Source: SAR92 clade bacterium H231 (GTDB lineage: Bacteria; Pseudomonadota; Gammaproteobacteria; Pseudomonadales; Porticoccaceae). From it: a stretch of DNA of 64,000 nucleotides. Below, piece by piece: positions 45,143-53,311 of the stretch. A program made the translations under genes and the position numbers. Under the pieces are notes generated by a model. That model was not told the DNA's origin. It searched no databases and saw only the letters and a list, made by a program, of their open reading frames with translations. Numbering within the stretch: the stretch's first letter is position 1; each line of letters begins with the position of its first letter. The stretch spans positions 372,001-436,000 of the forward strand of contig JAOALC010000002.1 of assembly GCA_025153775.1 (NCBI GenBank), in the 5' to 3' direction.

Positions 45143-45306
45143 GAGCAAACAGGACACCAAAAATTGAATTGTAGTTTAGCGGCCTTTGAGCTTGGGTGCA
45201 TAATAGCCTAAGGATTAGCTTTCGCCCGTTACCCACTAAGGGTGATTATGTCTATCAACCAATTCCCATATCGTTGGACTGGATTTTTTAACTTATTGGG
45301 GGACTT

Positions 45307-47565
45307 ATGAAATTTAACAAAGGTATCAAACATTTAAGACCACAGGTCATGGTAGCTGCCATTGCCGTGGCATTTTCCGGTCATGCTGCGTCTGCAGCAT
45401 TAGAGGAAGTTATTGTTACAGCGCAGAAGAGAGCACAAAATCTCAATGACGTGAGTATCTCTGTAACCGCCGCTACTGCTCAAGATATTTCTGATATGCG
45501 CATTGAAACAGCCTTGGATATCGCTAAGCTTGCTCCCAATGTCGATATAAAATCTACCCTAGCCGGCTTGAATCCTGCAATCACCGTGCGCGGAGTTGGC
45601 CTTAACGACTTTAACGTCAATAATAATCCTTCCGTTGGCGTCTATGTTGACGAGGTGTTCCTCACCTCTCCCGCCATGCTTAGCTTTATGATGTTTGATG
45701 TCGAGCGAGTGGAAGTGCTCAAAGGCCCTCAGGGCACCTTGTATGGTCGCAATACTAACGGCGGTGCAATCAATATCGTATCCGTGAAGCCAACTAGCGA
45801 AACCGAGGGTTATATTCGCTTGGGAGCAGGTAATTTTGACAGTCGGGAAGTAGAGGCTGCAATCGGCGGCGCACTGTCGGACAATATGTCAGGTCGTCTT
45901 AGTGTGCGACTCGATGACCGAGATGGCCAGCATAAATGGAATCAAGGCAACCATACCTTTGGCGACATCGATAGCACAGCTGTAAGAGCCCAGCTCGCCT
46001 ATGACAATGGTGAAGACTTCAATGCTAATCTGTCGGTGAGTATTGGAGATCAGACTGGCACAACCATTCCCGGCACATCGTTTGGCACATTGAATGCGGA
46101 TTTTGGTACCTGCTCAGGCAGCCAGATTTTGGCACAGCAATGCACCGACTATGATGGCTTCACAAGAACCAGCAGTGATCCTTACAACCACGATATAGAT
46201 GCTGCGTCTGTAGCTCTTTCAAAGATGCTTGATATAGAGAGTTCAGCAGCAGTGCTGACAGCCAACTGGGACTTAGGCGATATGGCCCTAACTTCTATTA
46301 CCGGCGTTACTGATATGGAGCGTGTTTGGGCGGAGATCAGCGTCGACCACACGCCAACGATCACTCCCTATGGCACGATTGAAAAAGACGAAGATATTTC
46401 GCAAGTGAGCCAGGAGCTGCGGTTGTCTGGCGGCAACGACTCCCTTACCTGGATGCTGGGCGCTTTTTACTCTAGCGATGAAGTCGAAACAGATAACTAT
46501 ATAGAGTTAACTGAAGTCTCAGCAATCAATGACCCTGTGTTTGGCCTTGGCGGCCTTGATTTAGCCTGGGGCTATTTGCAAGAGACTGAGTCAATGGCAG
46601 TTTATGGCAATACCGAGCTTGTCCTTAATGACAAGCTGACCTTAGTAGCTGGCTTGCGCTACTCCGACGAAACCCGAGAGTTCAGTAACGCGGGGACCTA
46701 TCTTGCCTTTGATGGTGCTCTGTTAGACGCAGATGCCACCTTCTTTGGCGAGGACTTCGATGGTGCGCTGACTCCTTTTACCTCACAGGATGATGAAATC
46801 AGCGAAGATCGAGTCTCCGGAAAGCTTGGATTAGATTACCGTGCCAATGAGGACTTGCTTATTTATGGCTCAGTGAGTACAGGCTTTAAAAGCGGCGGAT
46901 ACTTTGGTGACTTCACATTTGATAGCTCAGAGCTCGCGCCTTTCGGCATAGAGGAAGTGACAGCCATTGAAGCCGGTTTCAAAGCGACCATGGCTGATGG
47001 CAGTGCACAGTTAAATGGTGCAATCTTTAACTATGATTACGAAGGTATTCAAACAGTTATAGCCACAGATGCGGGTACCTTCCCACTGACCAATGCTGAG
47101 GACGCCACCATTATGGGTGCGGAACTCGATTTAACCTGGGCACCTACTGAATCATTGGATATGCGCCTTGCAATTGGCTTACTTGATCACGAGCTAGAAG
47201 ATGCTCGGTTGGGCTCAGCTATGCCAAATGCTGCAGATGTGCAGGCTACCGGTCTGGTTCGTTATCGTTTTATGGCTAGTGAAACCCTGCAAATAGAGTT
47301 GCAGACTGACTTTAAATATACCGATGAAGCATTTCGCGAAGCCTACAACGACCCAATACTCAAAACTGATTCCTATACCCTATGGAACGGCAGAGTGGCA
47401 GTTTCTAACCCGAGCGAATCCTGGGTGCTGTCTGTCTGGGGCAATAACCTGACTGATGAAGTTTATTATCCTCAGGGGTTTGATCTTCAGGCGCTCAATG
47501 GTACCTACATGAAGTTCTTGGGAGCTCAGAGAACCGTTGGCGTGAACCTGCACTATAGTTTCTAA
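45307..47565 (+). CDS. TonB-dependent outer-membrane receptor (module V)
   Basis: A 752-residue receptor with a signal peptide (about 1-30, ending HAASA), a TonB box (LEEVIVTAQKRAQNLNDVSISV) very like that of the 7860 receptor, a plug with RVEVLKGPQGTLYG, and a barrel ending LHYSF with the terminal phenylalanine needed for assembly. An intrinsic terminator follows. It is the only outer-membrane component of module V and presumably imports the compound that the surrounding enzymes degrade. Confidence 0.94.
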   Translation: MKFNKGIKHLRPQVMVAAIAVAFSGHAASAALEEVIVTAQKRAQNLNDVSISVTAATAQDISDMRIETALDIAKLAPNVDIKSTLAGLNPAITVRGVGLNDFNVNNNPSVGVYVDEVFLTSPAMLSFMMFDVERVEVLKGPQGTLYGRNTNGGAINIVSVKPTSETEGYIRLGAGNFDSREVEAAIGGALSDNMSGRLSVRLDDRDGQHKWNQGNHTFGDIDSTAVRAQLAYDNGEDFNANLSVSIGDQTGTTIPGTSFGTLNADFGTCSGSQILAQQCTDYDGFTRTSSDPYNHDIDAASVALSKMLDIESSAAVLTANWDLGDMALTSITGVTDMERVWAEISVDHTPTITPYGTIEKDEDISQVSQELRLSGGNDSLTWMLGAFYSSDEVETDNYIELTEVSAINDPVFGLGGLDLAWGYLQETESMAVYGNTELVLNDKLTLVAGLRYSDETREFSNAGTYLAFDGALLDADATFFGEDFDGALTPFTSQDDEISEDRVSGKLGLDYRANEDLLIYGSVSTGFKSGGYFGDFTFDSSELAPFGIEEVTAIEAGFKATMADGSAQLNGAIFNYDYEGIQTVIATDAGTFPLTNAEDATIMGAELDLTWAPTESLDMRLAIGLLDHELEDARLGSAMPNAADVQATGLVRYRFMASETLQIELQTDFKYTDEAFREAYNDPILKTDSYTLWNGRVAVSNPSESWVLSVWGNNLTDEVYYPQGFDLQALNGTYMKFLGAQRTVGVNLHYSF

Positions 47566-47585
47566 TACAAATTGTGGCAATCCAG

Positions 47586-47612
47586 AAAACGGGGCGTTTG
47601 CCCCGTTTTTTT
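47586..47612 (+). terminator. Intrinsic terminator after the module V TonB receptor
   Basis: AAAACGGGGC and GCCCCGTTTT form a stem over a short loop, ending in seven T residues. It lies 20 bases after the receptor stop and before the SDR ribosome-binding site. Confidence 0.92.
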
Positions 47613-47636
47613 ATCTCAAATTCTAAGGTGACTACT

Positions 47637-48431
47637 ATGCCTGAAAACCAAAATTATTCTCTTGCCGGCAAGGTTGCAGTGGTGACAGGTGGTGCCTCTG
47701 GCATTGGTCTGGCGACTGTTCAACGCTTTTTACAAAGTGGAGCCAAGGTTGTCATAGCCGACTTAGCCAATAGCTCTGGGTTGAGTCAAGAGTTAGGCTG
47801 TGTCGGCGTTGAAGTTGATGTGAGAGATTTGCAGCAGATGCAAATGCTGATGAGTACGGCTGTAGATACCTATGGCGATATAGATATTCTGGTAAATAAT
47901 GCAGGAGTATTTGCAGATTATAAATCACTTATGGACTCCACCGTGCAAGACTTCCAACACTGCTTTGATATAAATCTAATGGGAATAGTCAATGGTATCC
48001 AAGCGGCTGTGCCTTTTATGAACAATCCGGCATCAATTATTAACACTGCTTCACTGGCAGGAAAAATGGGTGTTGTTGATCTCAGTTCATACACTGCATC
48101 AAAACATGCTGCCGTGGGTGTCACTCAATCAGCAGCTCTGGAATTAGCGGGTCGTGGAATACGCGTGAACTGCGTATGCCCATCAACAGTAAATACCCCG
48201 ATGGCTCACGCCGAAGGTGGTGACGAGCTGTTAAATTTTGAAAAAAACTGGAACCCTATGGGTCGCATCTGTCAGCCCGAAGAGGTTGCCGCTCTAATCC
48301 ATTTCTTAGCTGCTGACGACTGTGGATTTATTAACGGTCAGGCAATCAATCTATGCGGCGGAGCCACAGCAGGTCTCCATCAGCGCTCAATCGATGCGTT
48401 AACCAGCTTTAAAACAGGAAACCTCCAATGA
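47637..48431 (+). CDS. Short-chain dehydrogenase/reductase (module V, second)
   Basis: A 264-residue SDR from the ATG at 47637, chosen because of the AAGGTGA ribosome-binding site; an in-frame GTG at 47574 would run through the terminator. The cofactor motif is GGASGIG, NNAG follows, and the active site has the TASLAG serine with YTASK. FINGQAINLCGG is at the C-terminus. Its last four bases overlap the M20 hydrolase start, so the two are translationally coupled. Confidence 0.93.
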   Translation: MPENQNYSLAGKVAVVTGGASGIGLATVQRFLQSGAKVVIADLANSSGLSQELGCVGVEVDVRDLQQMQMLMSTAVDTYGDIDILVNNAGVFADYKSLMDSTVQDFQHCFDINLMGIVNGIQAAVPFMNNPASIINTASLAGKMGVVDLSSYTASKHAAVGVTQSAALELAGRGIRVNCVCPSTVNTPMAHAEGGDELLNFEKNWNPMGRICQPEEVAALIHFLAADDCGFINGQAINLCGGATAGLHQRSIDALTSFKTGNLQ

Positions 48432-49663
48432 GTACGCTAGTTAAAATCAATGGGCCAAGACTCTGGGATAGCCTGATGCAAATGGCCAAGATTGGGGCTA
48501 CAGCAAAAGGCGGCTGCAATCGACAGGCACTGACTGATTTGGATAAACAGGCCAGAGATCTATGGGTGCAATGGGCGGAAGAAGCCGGCTGTGATCTGCG
48601 GATTGATCAAATGGGTAATATCTTTGGCCGTAGACCTGGTCTTAATAACGCATTACCGGCGGTGGTAACGGGCTCCCATATTGATACCCAACCGACCGGC
48701 GGAAAATTTGATGGCGTCTATGGTGTGTTGGCCGGTTTGGAAGTTATCCGCTCATTAAATGATCATGATATCAGCACCAGTGCCCCAATAGAGGCGGTGA
48801 TATGGACTAACGAAGAAGGAGCTCGGTTCTCTCCAGCAATGGTCGGATCCGGTGTCTGGTGTGGCGAGTTTCCATTGGAATATGGACATAACCGCAGCGA
48901 TAAAACGGGGAAAACAATTAAACAAGAGCTAGAGCGGATTGATTATTTGGGTGATACGGCATGCACTCCCTACCCGATAAAAGGCTTTATCGAACTGCAT
49001 ATCGAGCAGGGTCCTATTCTTGAGAACGAAGATTTGCAGATTGGAATTTTGACCGGCGTGCAGGGTATGAATTGGTATGATCTAACGATTACCGGTCAGC
49101 CCGTTCATGCAGGGCCAACACCAATGGAAGGCCGCTGTGATCCATTTATGGCCTTGCACGGCATCATTAAAAATCTCTACGCAATGACGGCAGAATTTGC
49201 CCCTTGGTCTAGGGTTACCTTTGGCGATATCAGCGCTCAACCCGGTGCTCGCAATACTGTGCCAGAGCATCTGATTGTGGCAGTTGATCTACGCCATCCT
49301 GATAAATCTGTATTAGCAGAAATGGATCGTCGTTTTCGTGAGATCGTCGCTGAAAGCTGCGCGCTTGCAAACCTTGATCATAATATTGCAATTGAATGGC
49401 AATCACCGGCTGTGGCCTTTGATACCAGCTGTATTGATGCTGTACGCAAAGCAACTGTGGACCTAGGCTACAGCAATAAAGAAATGGTATCTGGCGCGGG
49501 CCATGATGCAGTCTATGTATCTCGCGTTGCCCCCACCTCAATGATTTTTATTCCCTGTGAAAAGGGTATTTCTCACAATGAAGCTGAGAATGCTAAGAAA
49601 GAGGATATTGAGGCGGGTAGTAATGTACTTATCAATGCATTAGTAAACCTGGCTAATGATTAG
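48428..49663 (+). CDS. M20-family N-carbamoyl-amino-acid hydrolase/allantoate-amidohydrolase-like enzyme
   Basis: A 411-residue dinuclear-metal amidohydrolase. Ligands and base are visible: H84 in GSHIDTQPTGGKFDG, D95, E129-E130 in TNEEGARF, H191 in LHIEQGP, and a late histidine in GISHNEAE. GAGHDAVYVSR is also typical. This branch removes carbamoyl groups from N-carbamoyl-amino acids, beta-ureidopropionate or allantoate, giving ammonia and CO2 or ureidoglycine. Co-occurrence with a ureohydrolase and an Ldh2 dehydrogenase is the main reason to propose guanidino/ureido catabolism in this module. Confidence 0.92.
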   Translation: MSTLVKINGPRLWDSLMQMAKIGATAKGGCNRQALTDLDKQARDLWVQWAEEAGCDLRIDQMGNIFGRRPGLNNALPAVVTGSHIDTQPTGGKFDGVYGVLAGLEVIRSLNDHDISTSAPIEAVIWTNEEGARFSPAMVGSGVWCGEFPLEYGHNRSDKTGKTIKQELERIDYLGDTACTPYPIKGFIELHIEQGPILENEDLQIGILTGVQGMNWYDLTITGQPVHAGPTPMEGRCDPFMALHGIIKNLYAMTAEFAPWSRVTFGDISAQPGARNTVPEHLIVAVDLRHPDKSVLAEMDRRFREIVAESCALANLDHNIAIEWQSPAVAFDTSCIDAVRKATVDLGYSNKEMVSGAGHDAVYVSRVAPTSMIFIPCEKGISHNEAENAKKEDIEAGSNVLINALVNLAND

Positions 49664-49707
49664 GCTAACTGTCGATAGCAGTTATTTCTTATATGCGACT
49701 TATTTGG

Positions 49708-49745
49708 GGTAACAAAACGGCAGGGAATCACCATGTTTTGTTACC
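49708..49745. repeat. Perfect 11-bp inverted repeat carrying the GTAACAAA motif
   Basis: GGTAACAAAAC (49708-49718) and GTTTTGTTACC (49735-49745) are perfect complements separated by 16 bases. The motif is the reverse complement of the TTTGTTAC found twice in the attachment arms at 15441 and 35343, so it may be a recombinase or excisionase binding site close to the right end of module V. The rest of the 49664-49870 gap holds no supported gene. Confidence 0.75.
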
Positions 49746-49870
49746 ACAAATGTTTCATTAAACCGTATTTTCTTCCTAAATCCTTGGTTTATTCCTGCTT
49801 TAACTAATACACAATAGCAGTAAATTCAATACTTTATGGTACTTTAAAGCCCCTTGCGGGGCTGCTATTT

Positions 49871-50045
49871 GGTGGAGGCGGCGGGAATTATTCGGGCTTT
49901 GCCCTCACCCCTTCGGGGCCGCCGTCGCTGCGCTCCCGCGTTGTCTCACCACTTCGTGGTTCGGCTGAACCCGCTGCGCGTCTTCATTCCAAAATAGAAC
50001 GGCCAATAAAAAACCCCAACCCTGTCGGGTTGAGGTTTTGTTATT
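49871..50045. repeat. 175-bp tandem unit 1: ssrA 3' end plus terminator
   Basis: Begins with the 19-nt ssrA 3' core and is the same length as, and nearly identical to, the next unit; I see only two single-base differences, near 49975 and 49997. It includes a copy of the tmRNA terminator and short CCCC-TTCG-GGGG and CCAC-TTCG-TGG hairpins. It is preceded by a small GCCCC-TTGC-GGGGC hairpin and the same upstream bases as the 15441 copy. Confidence 0.93.
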
Positions 50046-50220
50046 GGTGGAGGCGGCGGGAATTATTCGGGCTTTGCCCTCACCCCTTCGGGGCCGCCGT
50101 CGCTGCGCTCCCGCGTTGTCTCACCACTTCGTGGTTCGGCTGAACCCGCTACGCGTCTTCATTCCAAAATCGAACGGCCAATAAAAAACCCCAACCCTGT
50201 CGGGTTGAGGTTTTGTTATT
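50046..50220. repeat. 175-bp tandem unit 2: ssrA 3' end plus terminator
   Basis: Second unit of the tandem pair, running directly into the 3' end of the real tmRNA gene. Each unit is bounded by GGTGGAGGCGGCGGG, as expected if successive integration and excision events left one att copy each. Confidence 0.93.
50184..50213 (-). terminator. Terminator of the tmRNA gene
   Basis: On the minus strand CCTCAACCC-GACA-GGGTTGGGG is followed by six T residues, seven bases beyond the CCA end of the tmRNA. The same terminator is copied in the units at 35157, 49871 and 50046. Confidence 0.9.
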
Positions 50221-50611
50221 GGTGGAGGCGGCGGGAATTGAACCCGCGTCCGCCAGTCCGCTGCCTACGGCTCTACATGCTTAGTTCAGTCTTTAGTTTT
50301 AGGGCGCTGCAACCCGACTGACAGGGCGCACAACGCACGATTTCGGTAAGTTTTTAGTGAATCCGCCCCGAACAAGCTTCATCACGATCTTATGAGATAT
50401 GACGCCTGAGCGTTATCTCTCCCGAAGGATGTCAAACTCTGGACGCATAAGCACGGCTCCAGTCAGACGGCACTACACTGGGGTTTAAGCAGCTAGTGCG
50501 TAGTTGTCGTCGTTGGCAACTAATAGTTTGCGACTTTGGATTAACGAGATTGGTCACCATCTCGGCATGCACCGGAGGTTTTGTAACCGTCGTCGAATCC
50601 AAAACGCCCCC
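50220..50611 (-). ncRNA. ssrA: tmRNA (transfer-messenger RNA)
   Basis: This 392-nt gene rescues stalled ribosomes by acting as both tRNA and mRNA. The minus-strand 5' end GGGGGCG pairs with CGCCTCC before the encoded ACCA 3' end, giving a seven-pair acceptor stem. The 3' T-arm contains GGGTTCAATTCCC. The tag reading frame at 50485-50517 encodes ANDDNYALAA and ends in TAA, the form common in Pseudomonas-like and marine gammaproteobacteria. The last 19-20 nt are the core copied at every attachment repeat in the window, so ssrA is the integration target. Its sequence is intact, as each insertion restores the 3' end. Confidence 0.97.
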
Positions 50612-50741
50612 AAGTGGCCGGGATTCTAACACAGTCATAGCCATGTGCGACTGACTTGAGTCAAAACAATTTAACCGTCGAATTTGCACTTGGAATGCCC
50701 TAGAATCAGCGACTAATAAAAATAACCACAGGAATGCTGTA

Positions 50742-52085
50742 ATGCAAAGAGGTGAGTTTTCTTCGCGGCTGGCTTTTATTTTCGCCGCCTCTGGCTCGGC
50801 CGTTGGGCTGGGGAATATCTGGGGCTTCCCCACCAATGCTGCCGAGAATGGCGGTGCTGCATTTCTGGTAATGTATCTTATTCTGGCATTTTTACTGGCC
50901 TATCCGGCCATGATGGCGGAGCTGATTATTGGTCGCCATACCCGGGCTAATATGGTGAGTGCCCTGCAATCTATCTCGCCGGGGCAAACGGCTAAAACCA
51001 TTGGCAAGTGGACCGGTATTGGCGGTATGGTCACAGCAGCTCTGATTCTGAGCTTTTACAGCATTGTGGCCGGCTGGTTTATTGCTTTTATGGTAGAGCC
51101 GCTGACTTCGATTATGGGCCTGGATGCTCTAGGTAGCTGGCTAACGGAGTTTGGCCTGGTGCGCAATATTGGCTTTGCGGCCTTCTTTATACTATTAACT
51201 GTGTTAATTATCAGTGCTGGCGTTGTGCAAGGTATTGAGAAATGGTCCAGTCGCTTGATGCCCTCCTTATTTGTATTGATGGGTGCGCTGATCATCTATG
51301 TGCTGACCCAAGAGGGTGCCATGGAGGGGCTCAAGCATTATCTGGTGCCAGACTTTTCTCAGATCACCAATCCCAAGTTAATTGTCAGCGCCATGGGCCA
51401 GGCATTTTTCTCTATGTCTCTGGGTGTGGGAACCATGCTCGTGTATGGCTCTTATATTCGGGCTGATGAAAACTTACCTGTGGTGGGAGCCCTGGTGACA
51501 CTCACAGACACCTCTGTTGCCTTTTTAGCGGGCCTGCTAGTGCTACCGGCTATTTTTGTGGCGCAGAATCTGGGTGTGACTATTTATGCCGAGAGCGGCA
51601 ATTTAATTGCCGGACCGGATCTGATTTTTCAGGTGTTGCCGGCTCTATTTGATGGCATGGGTGCTGCGGGTTTACTGGTCGGTTTGGCTTTCTTTGTGCT
51701 GATGTCGATCGCGGCGGTTACCTCCTCTATCTCTATGCTTGAGGTGCCTGTGTCCTATGCGGTGGAGGCTCATCAGGTTAGTCGTATCAAGGCAACCTGG
51801 CTGGTAGGCCTGGCTATTTTTGCTGTCAGTGCCACTATTTGCTTTAACTTTGAGTCGTTGTTTGGCTTTGTGATTACTCTCACCACTGAGCGTGCCCAGC
51901 CACTTCTCAGCATGATGCTGTGTATTTTTGCCGGTTGGATTTTCTACCGTAATAGTATTCTGGAGGAGCTAAAAAGTGGCAGCCCGGATGTTGAGCAGGG
52001 GTTGTTTTGGAAGATCTGGCCTGTGTATGTGAAGTTCTTTTGTCCGGCGTTGATTCTAATGACATTTGCGCAGGGGTTTTCTTAA
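50742..52085 (+). CDS. NSS/SNF-family sodium-dependent transporter (chromosomal copy)
   Basis: A 447-residue LeuT-fold symporter with the helix-1 signature GSAVGLGNIWGFPTNAAENGGAAFL and about eleven helices. It imports an amino acid or amine with sodium. Base composition is richer in G+C than in the accessory genes, and it is the first apparent core gene beyond ssrA. Its stop overlaps by four bases the convergent HNH gene end, which is compact but not unusual. Confidence 0.93.
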   Translation: MQRGEFSSRLAFIFAASGSAVGLGNIWGFPTNAAENGGAAFLVMYLILAFLLAYPAMMAELIIGRHTRANMVSALQSISPGQTAKTIGKWTGIGGMVTAALILSFYSIVAGWFIAFMVEPLTSIMGLDALGSWLTEFGLVRNIGFAAFFILLTVLIISAGVVQGIEKWSSRLMPSLFVLMGALIIYVLTQEGAMEGLKHYLVPDFSQITNPKLIVSAMGQAFFSMSLGVGTMLVYGSYIRADENLPVVGALVTLTDTSVAFLAGLLVLPAIFVAQNLGVTIYAESGNLIAGPDLIFQVLPALFDGMGAAGLLVGLAFFVLMSIAAVTSSISMLEVPVSYAVEAHQVSRIKATWLVGLAIFAVSATICFNFESLFGFVITLTTERAQPLLSMMLCIFAGWIFYRNSILEELKSGSPDVEQGLFWKIWPVYVKFFCPALILMTFAQGFS

Positions 52086-52642
52086 AGCAATCTGCTGTTC
52101 TTGGAAAACTGGCTGCGTAAAAATTCCATCTGATCTCCCCGTATGCGGCGGCTATTCAGCAGTGCTAAATACTCTGCATTATTAGGCTTAAACGGCAGTG
52201 CCACCAGTTCCATGCCCGCTTCTTCCGGAGTCCGGTTGGCTTTGTGCTGGTTGCATCGACGGCAGGCGGCTACTACATTTTCCCAGCGATCGGCGCCTGC
52301 TCTTGAGACTGGCTGTATATGATCTCTGGTCAGCTGGATGCTGGAAAACTCTCGAGCGCAGTACATGCAGATATGGCCGTCGCGAGCAAATAAGGTAGGG
52401 TTATTTAAGGGGTAGTTGGAGCGCGGCCTAGCCAGCTGTTCGCCGCCACAGGCAATAATACTGGGTAACTCCACTACCGATCTTTCGCCAGTCAGACGAC
52501 AGATTCCACCATGCACCTTTCTCACTGTATCGCCGAGGGTCCAAACCACTAGGTCCCGAGCATAGATACAGACCGCCTCTTCCCAGTTAAGCCAGTCGAT
52601 GGGTTGCCCCGCTAGGTTAAGCCGCAATATTCTTGTCTGCAC
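52082..52642 (-). CDS. HNH endonuclease-domain protein
   Basis: A 186-residue protein starting at a GTG with GAGGAG upstream. The C-terminal half holds an HNH fold: zinc-type cysteines C92 and C95 (CMYC), D107-H108 in RDHIQPVSR, and C127 and C130 in CRRCN. Such stand-alone HNH proteins of this size are common chromosomal genes in gammaproteobacteria; their role is unsettled and may be DNA repair or restriction. Upstream lies a hairpin terminator that either ends a separate small RNA or acts as an attenuator for this gene. Confidence 0.85.
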   Translation of the reverse strand: MQTRILRLNLAGQPIDWLNWEEAVCIYARDLVVWTLGDTVRKVHGGICRLTGERSVVELPSIIACGGEQLARPRSNYPLNNPTLFARDGHICMYCAREFSSIQLTRDHIQPVSRAGADRWENVVAACRRCNQHKANRTPEEAGMELVALPFKPNNAEYLALLNSRRIRGDQMEFLRSQFSKNSRLL

Positions 52643-52662
52643 TGAATTTTAGCTCCTCTAAA

Positions 52663-52878
52663 AACAAAAAAACCCCATCGCGCTATACGACAGGGTTTTA
52701 AATATATGATGGCCGGACTGGCAGCTGACAGCAGGGGCCAGTGAATCTAGCCACACCACTGGGGCTCTGCGCCGCTCTGTTGTGCTGGTCAGTCTGTGTT
52801 GATCTCTGAAGACTCAGTCCTCCTAATCCTCTGTACTGTCTATTTTGCTGGCTGCTCAAGCAACGGTAACAACCTTAG
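52663..52878 (-). ncRNA. Candidate small RNA upstream of the HNH gene
   Basis: A minus-strand transcript of about 215 nt is predicted between a sigma-70-like promoter (52885-52913) and a strong intrinsic terminator (about 52663-52699), whose stem AAAACCCTGTCG/CGATGGGGTTTT has twelve pairs and is followed by TTTGTTTTT. The interval has no open reading frame of note but many nested complementary segments: GACTG/CAGTC, CAGC/GCTG and CCAGTG/CACTGG. A purine-rich stretch AGAGGATTAGGAGGACTGAG has three GGA motifs that could bind an RsmA/CsrA-type protein or pair with a ribosome-binding site. It does not resemble 6S, RNase P or SRP RNA. A structured leader of the HNH gene is the main alternative. 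Confidence 0.45.
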
Positions 52879-52884
52879 CTGTTG

Positions 52885-52913
52885 ATTTTGAACAGACTAA
52901 GTCAGCCTGTCAA
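52885..52913 (-). promoter_or_regulatory. Sigma-70-like promoter for the candidate small RNA
   Basis: On the minus strand a perfect TTGACA (-35; 52908-52913) is separated by 17 bases from CAAAAT (-10; 52885-52890), which matches four of six consensus positions. The spacing is ideal. Confidence 0.5.
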
Positions 52914-53066
52914 ACCTGCCTGGCTGTTTTACATACTGCTGTTAATAATAAGACGACCGGCAGCGCTTAGGGCACAATTTATCTCTGTCTTAACAATTGA
53001 CCCATTTGCCTATGTTGGTTAGGGTGGTGGGTCAGTTTTACCGTCTTTTTACCGTGGGTTTTTATT

Positions 53067-53303
53067 GTGGCAACAGAAAAAAAAGCAGTGGATTTTGAGC
53101 AGCAACTGGAAAATCTAGAGGCATTGGTTGAGTCACTAGAGAGCGGCAGTCTAAGCCTTGAAGATTCGCTAAAGTCCTTTGAACAGGGCATTAAAGTAGC
53201 TCGAGAATGTCAGACTGCCCTAAAGCAGGCAGAGCAGAAAGTTGAGCTGTTAACCCGCCAGGGCGACGAGCTGGTCAGCCAGCCTTTTGAGGCGGACGAC
53301 TAG
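53067..53303 (+). CDS. xseB: Exodeoxyribonuclease VII small subunit
   Basis: A 78-residue helical protein starting at GTG, with the family pattern [32 protein letters not shown] and [11 protein letters not shown]. It pairs with XseA in the single-strand-specific nuclease that degrades DNA in both directions. It sits eight bases upstream of ispA, in the conserved gammaproteobacterial order xseB-ispA-dxs. Confidence 0.95.
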   Translation: MATEKKAVDFEQQLENLEALVESLESGSLSLEDSLKSFEQGIKVARECQTALKQAEQKVELLTRQGDELVSQPFEADD

Positions 53304-53311
53304 GGCGCTGT

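Noticed and set aside
49871-50220. Possible second and third tmRNA genes
   Set aside because: Only the last 19-20 bases and the terminator are present; no acceptor 5' half, tag frame or pseudoknots accompany the copies.
1-50220. Integrase, transposase or conjugation genes in the accessory region
   Set aside because: I looked for tyrosine or serine recombinases, DDE transposases and relaxases among all substantial frames and saw none, so mobility is inferred only from the att repeats.
22859-52085. Recent duplication of the NSS transporter between module IV and the core
   Set aside because: The proteins at 22859 and 50742 share family motifs but differ throughout, so they are distant paralogues.
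52663-52878. Reading the candidate small RNA as 6S RNA
   Set aside because: The 5' and 3' ends do not pair and no central open bubble of the 6S type is seen.
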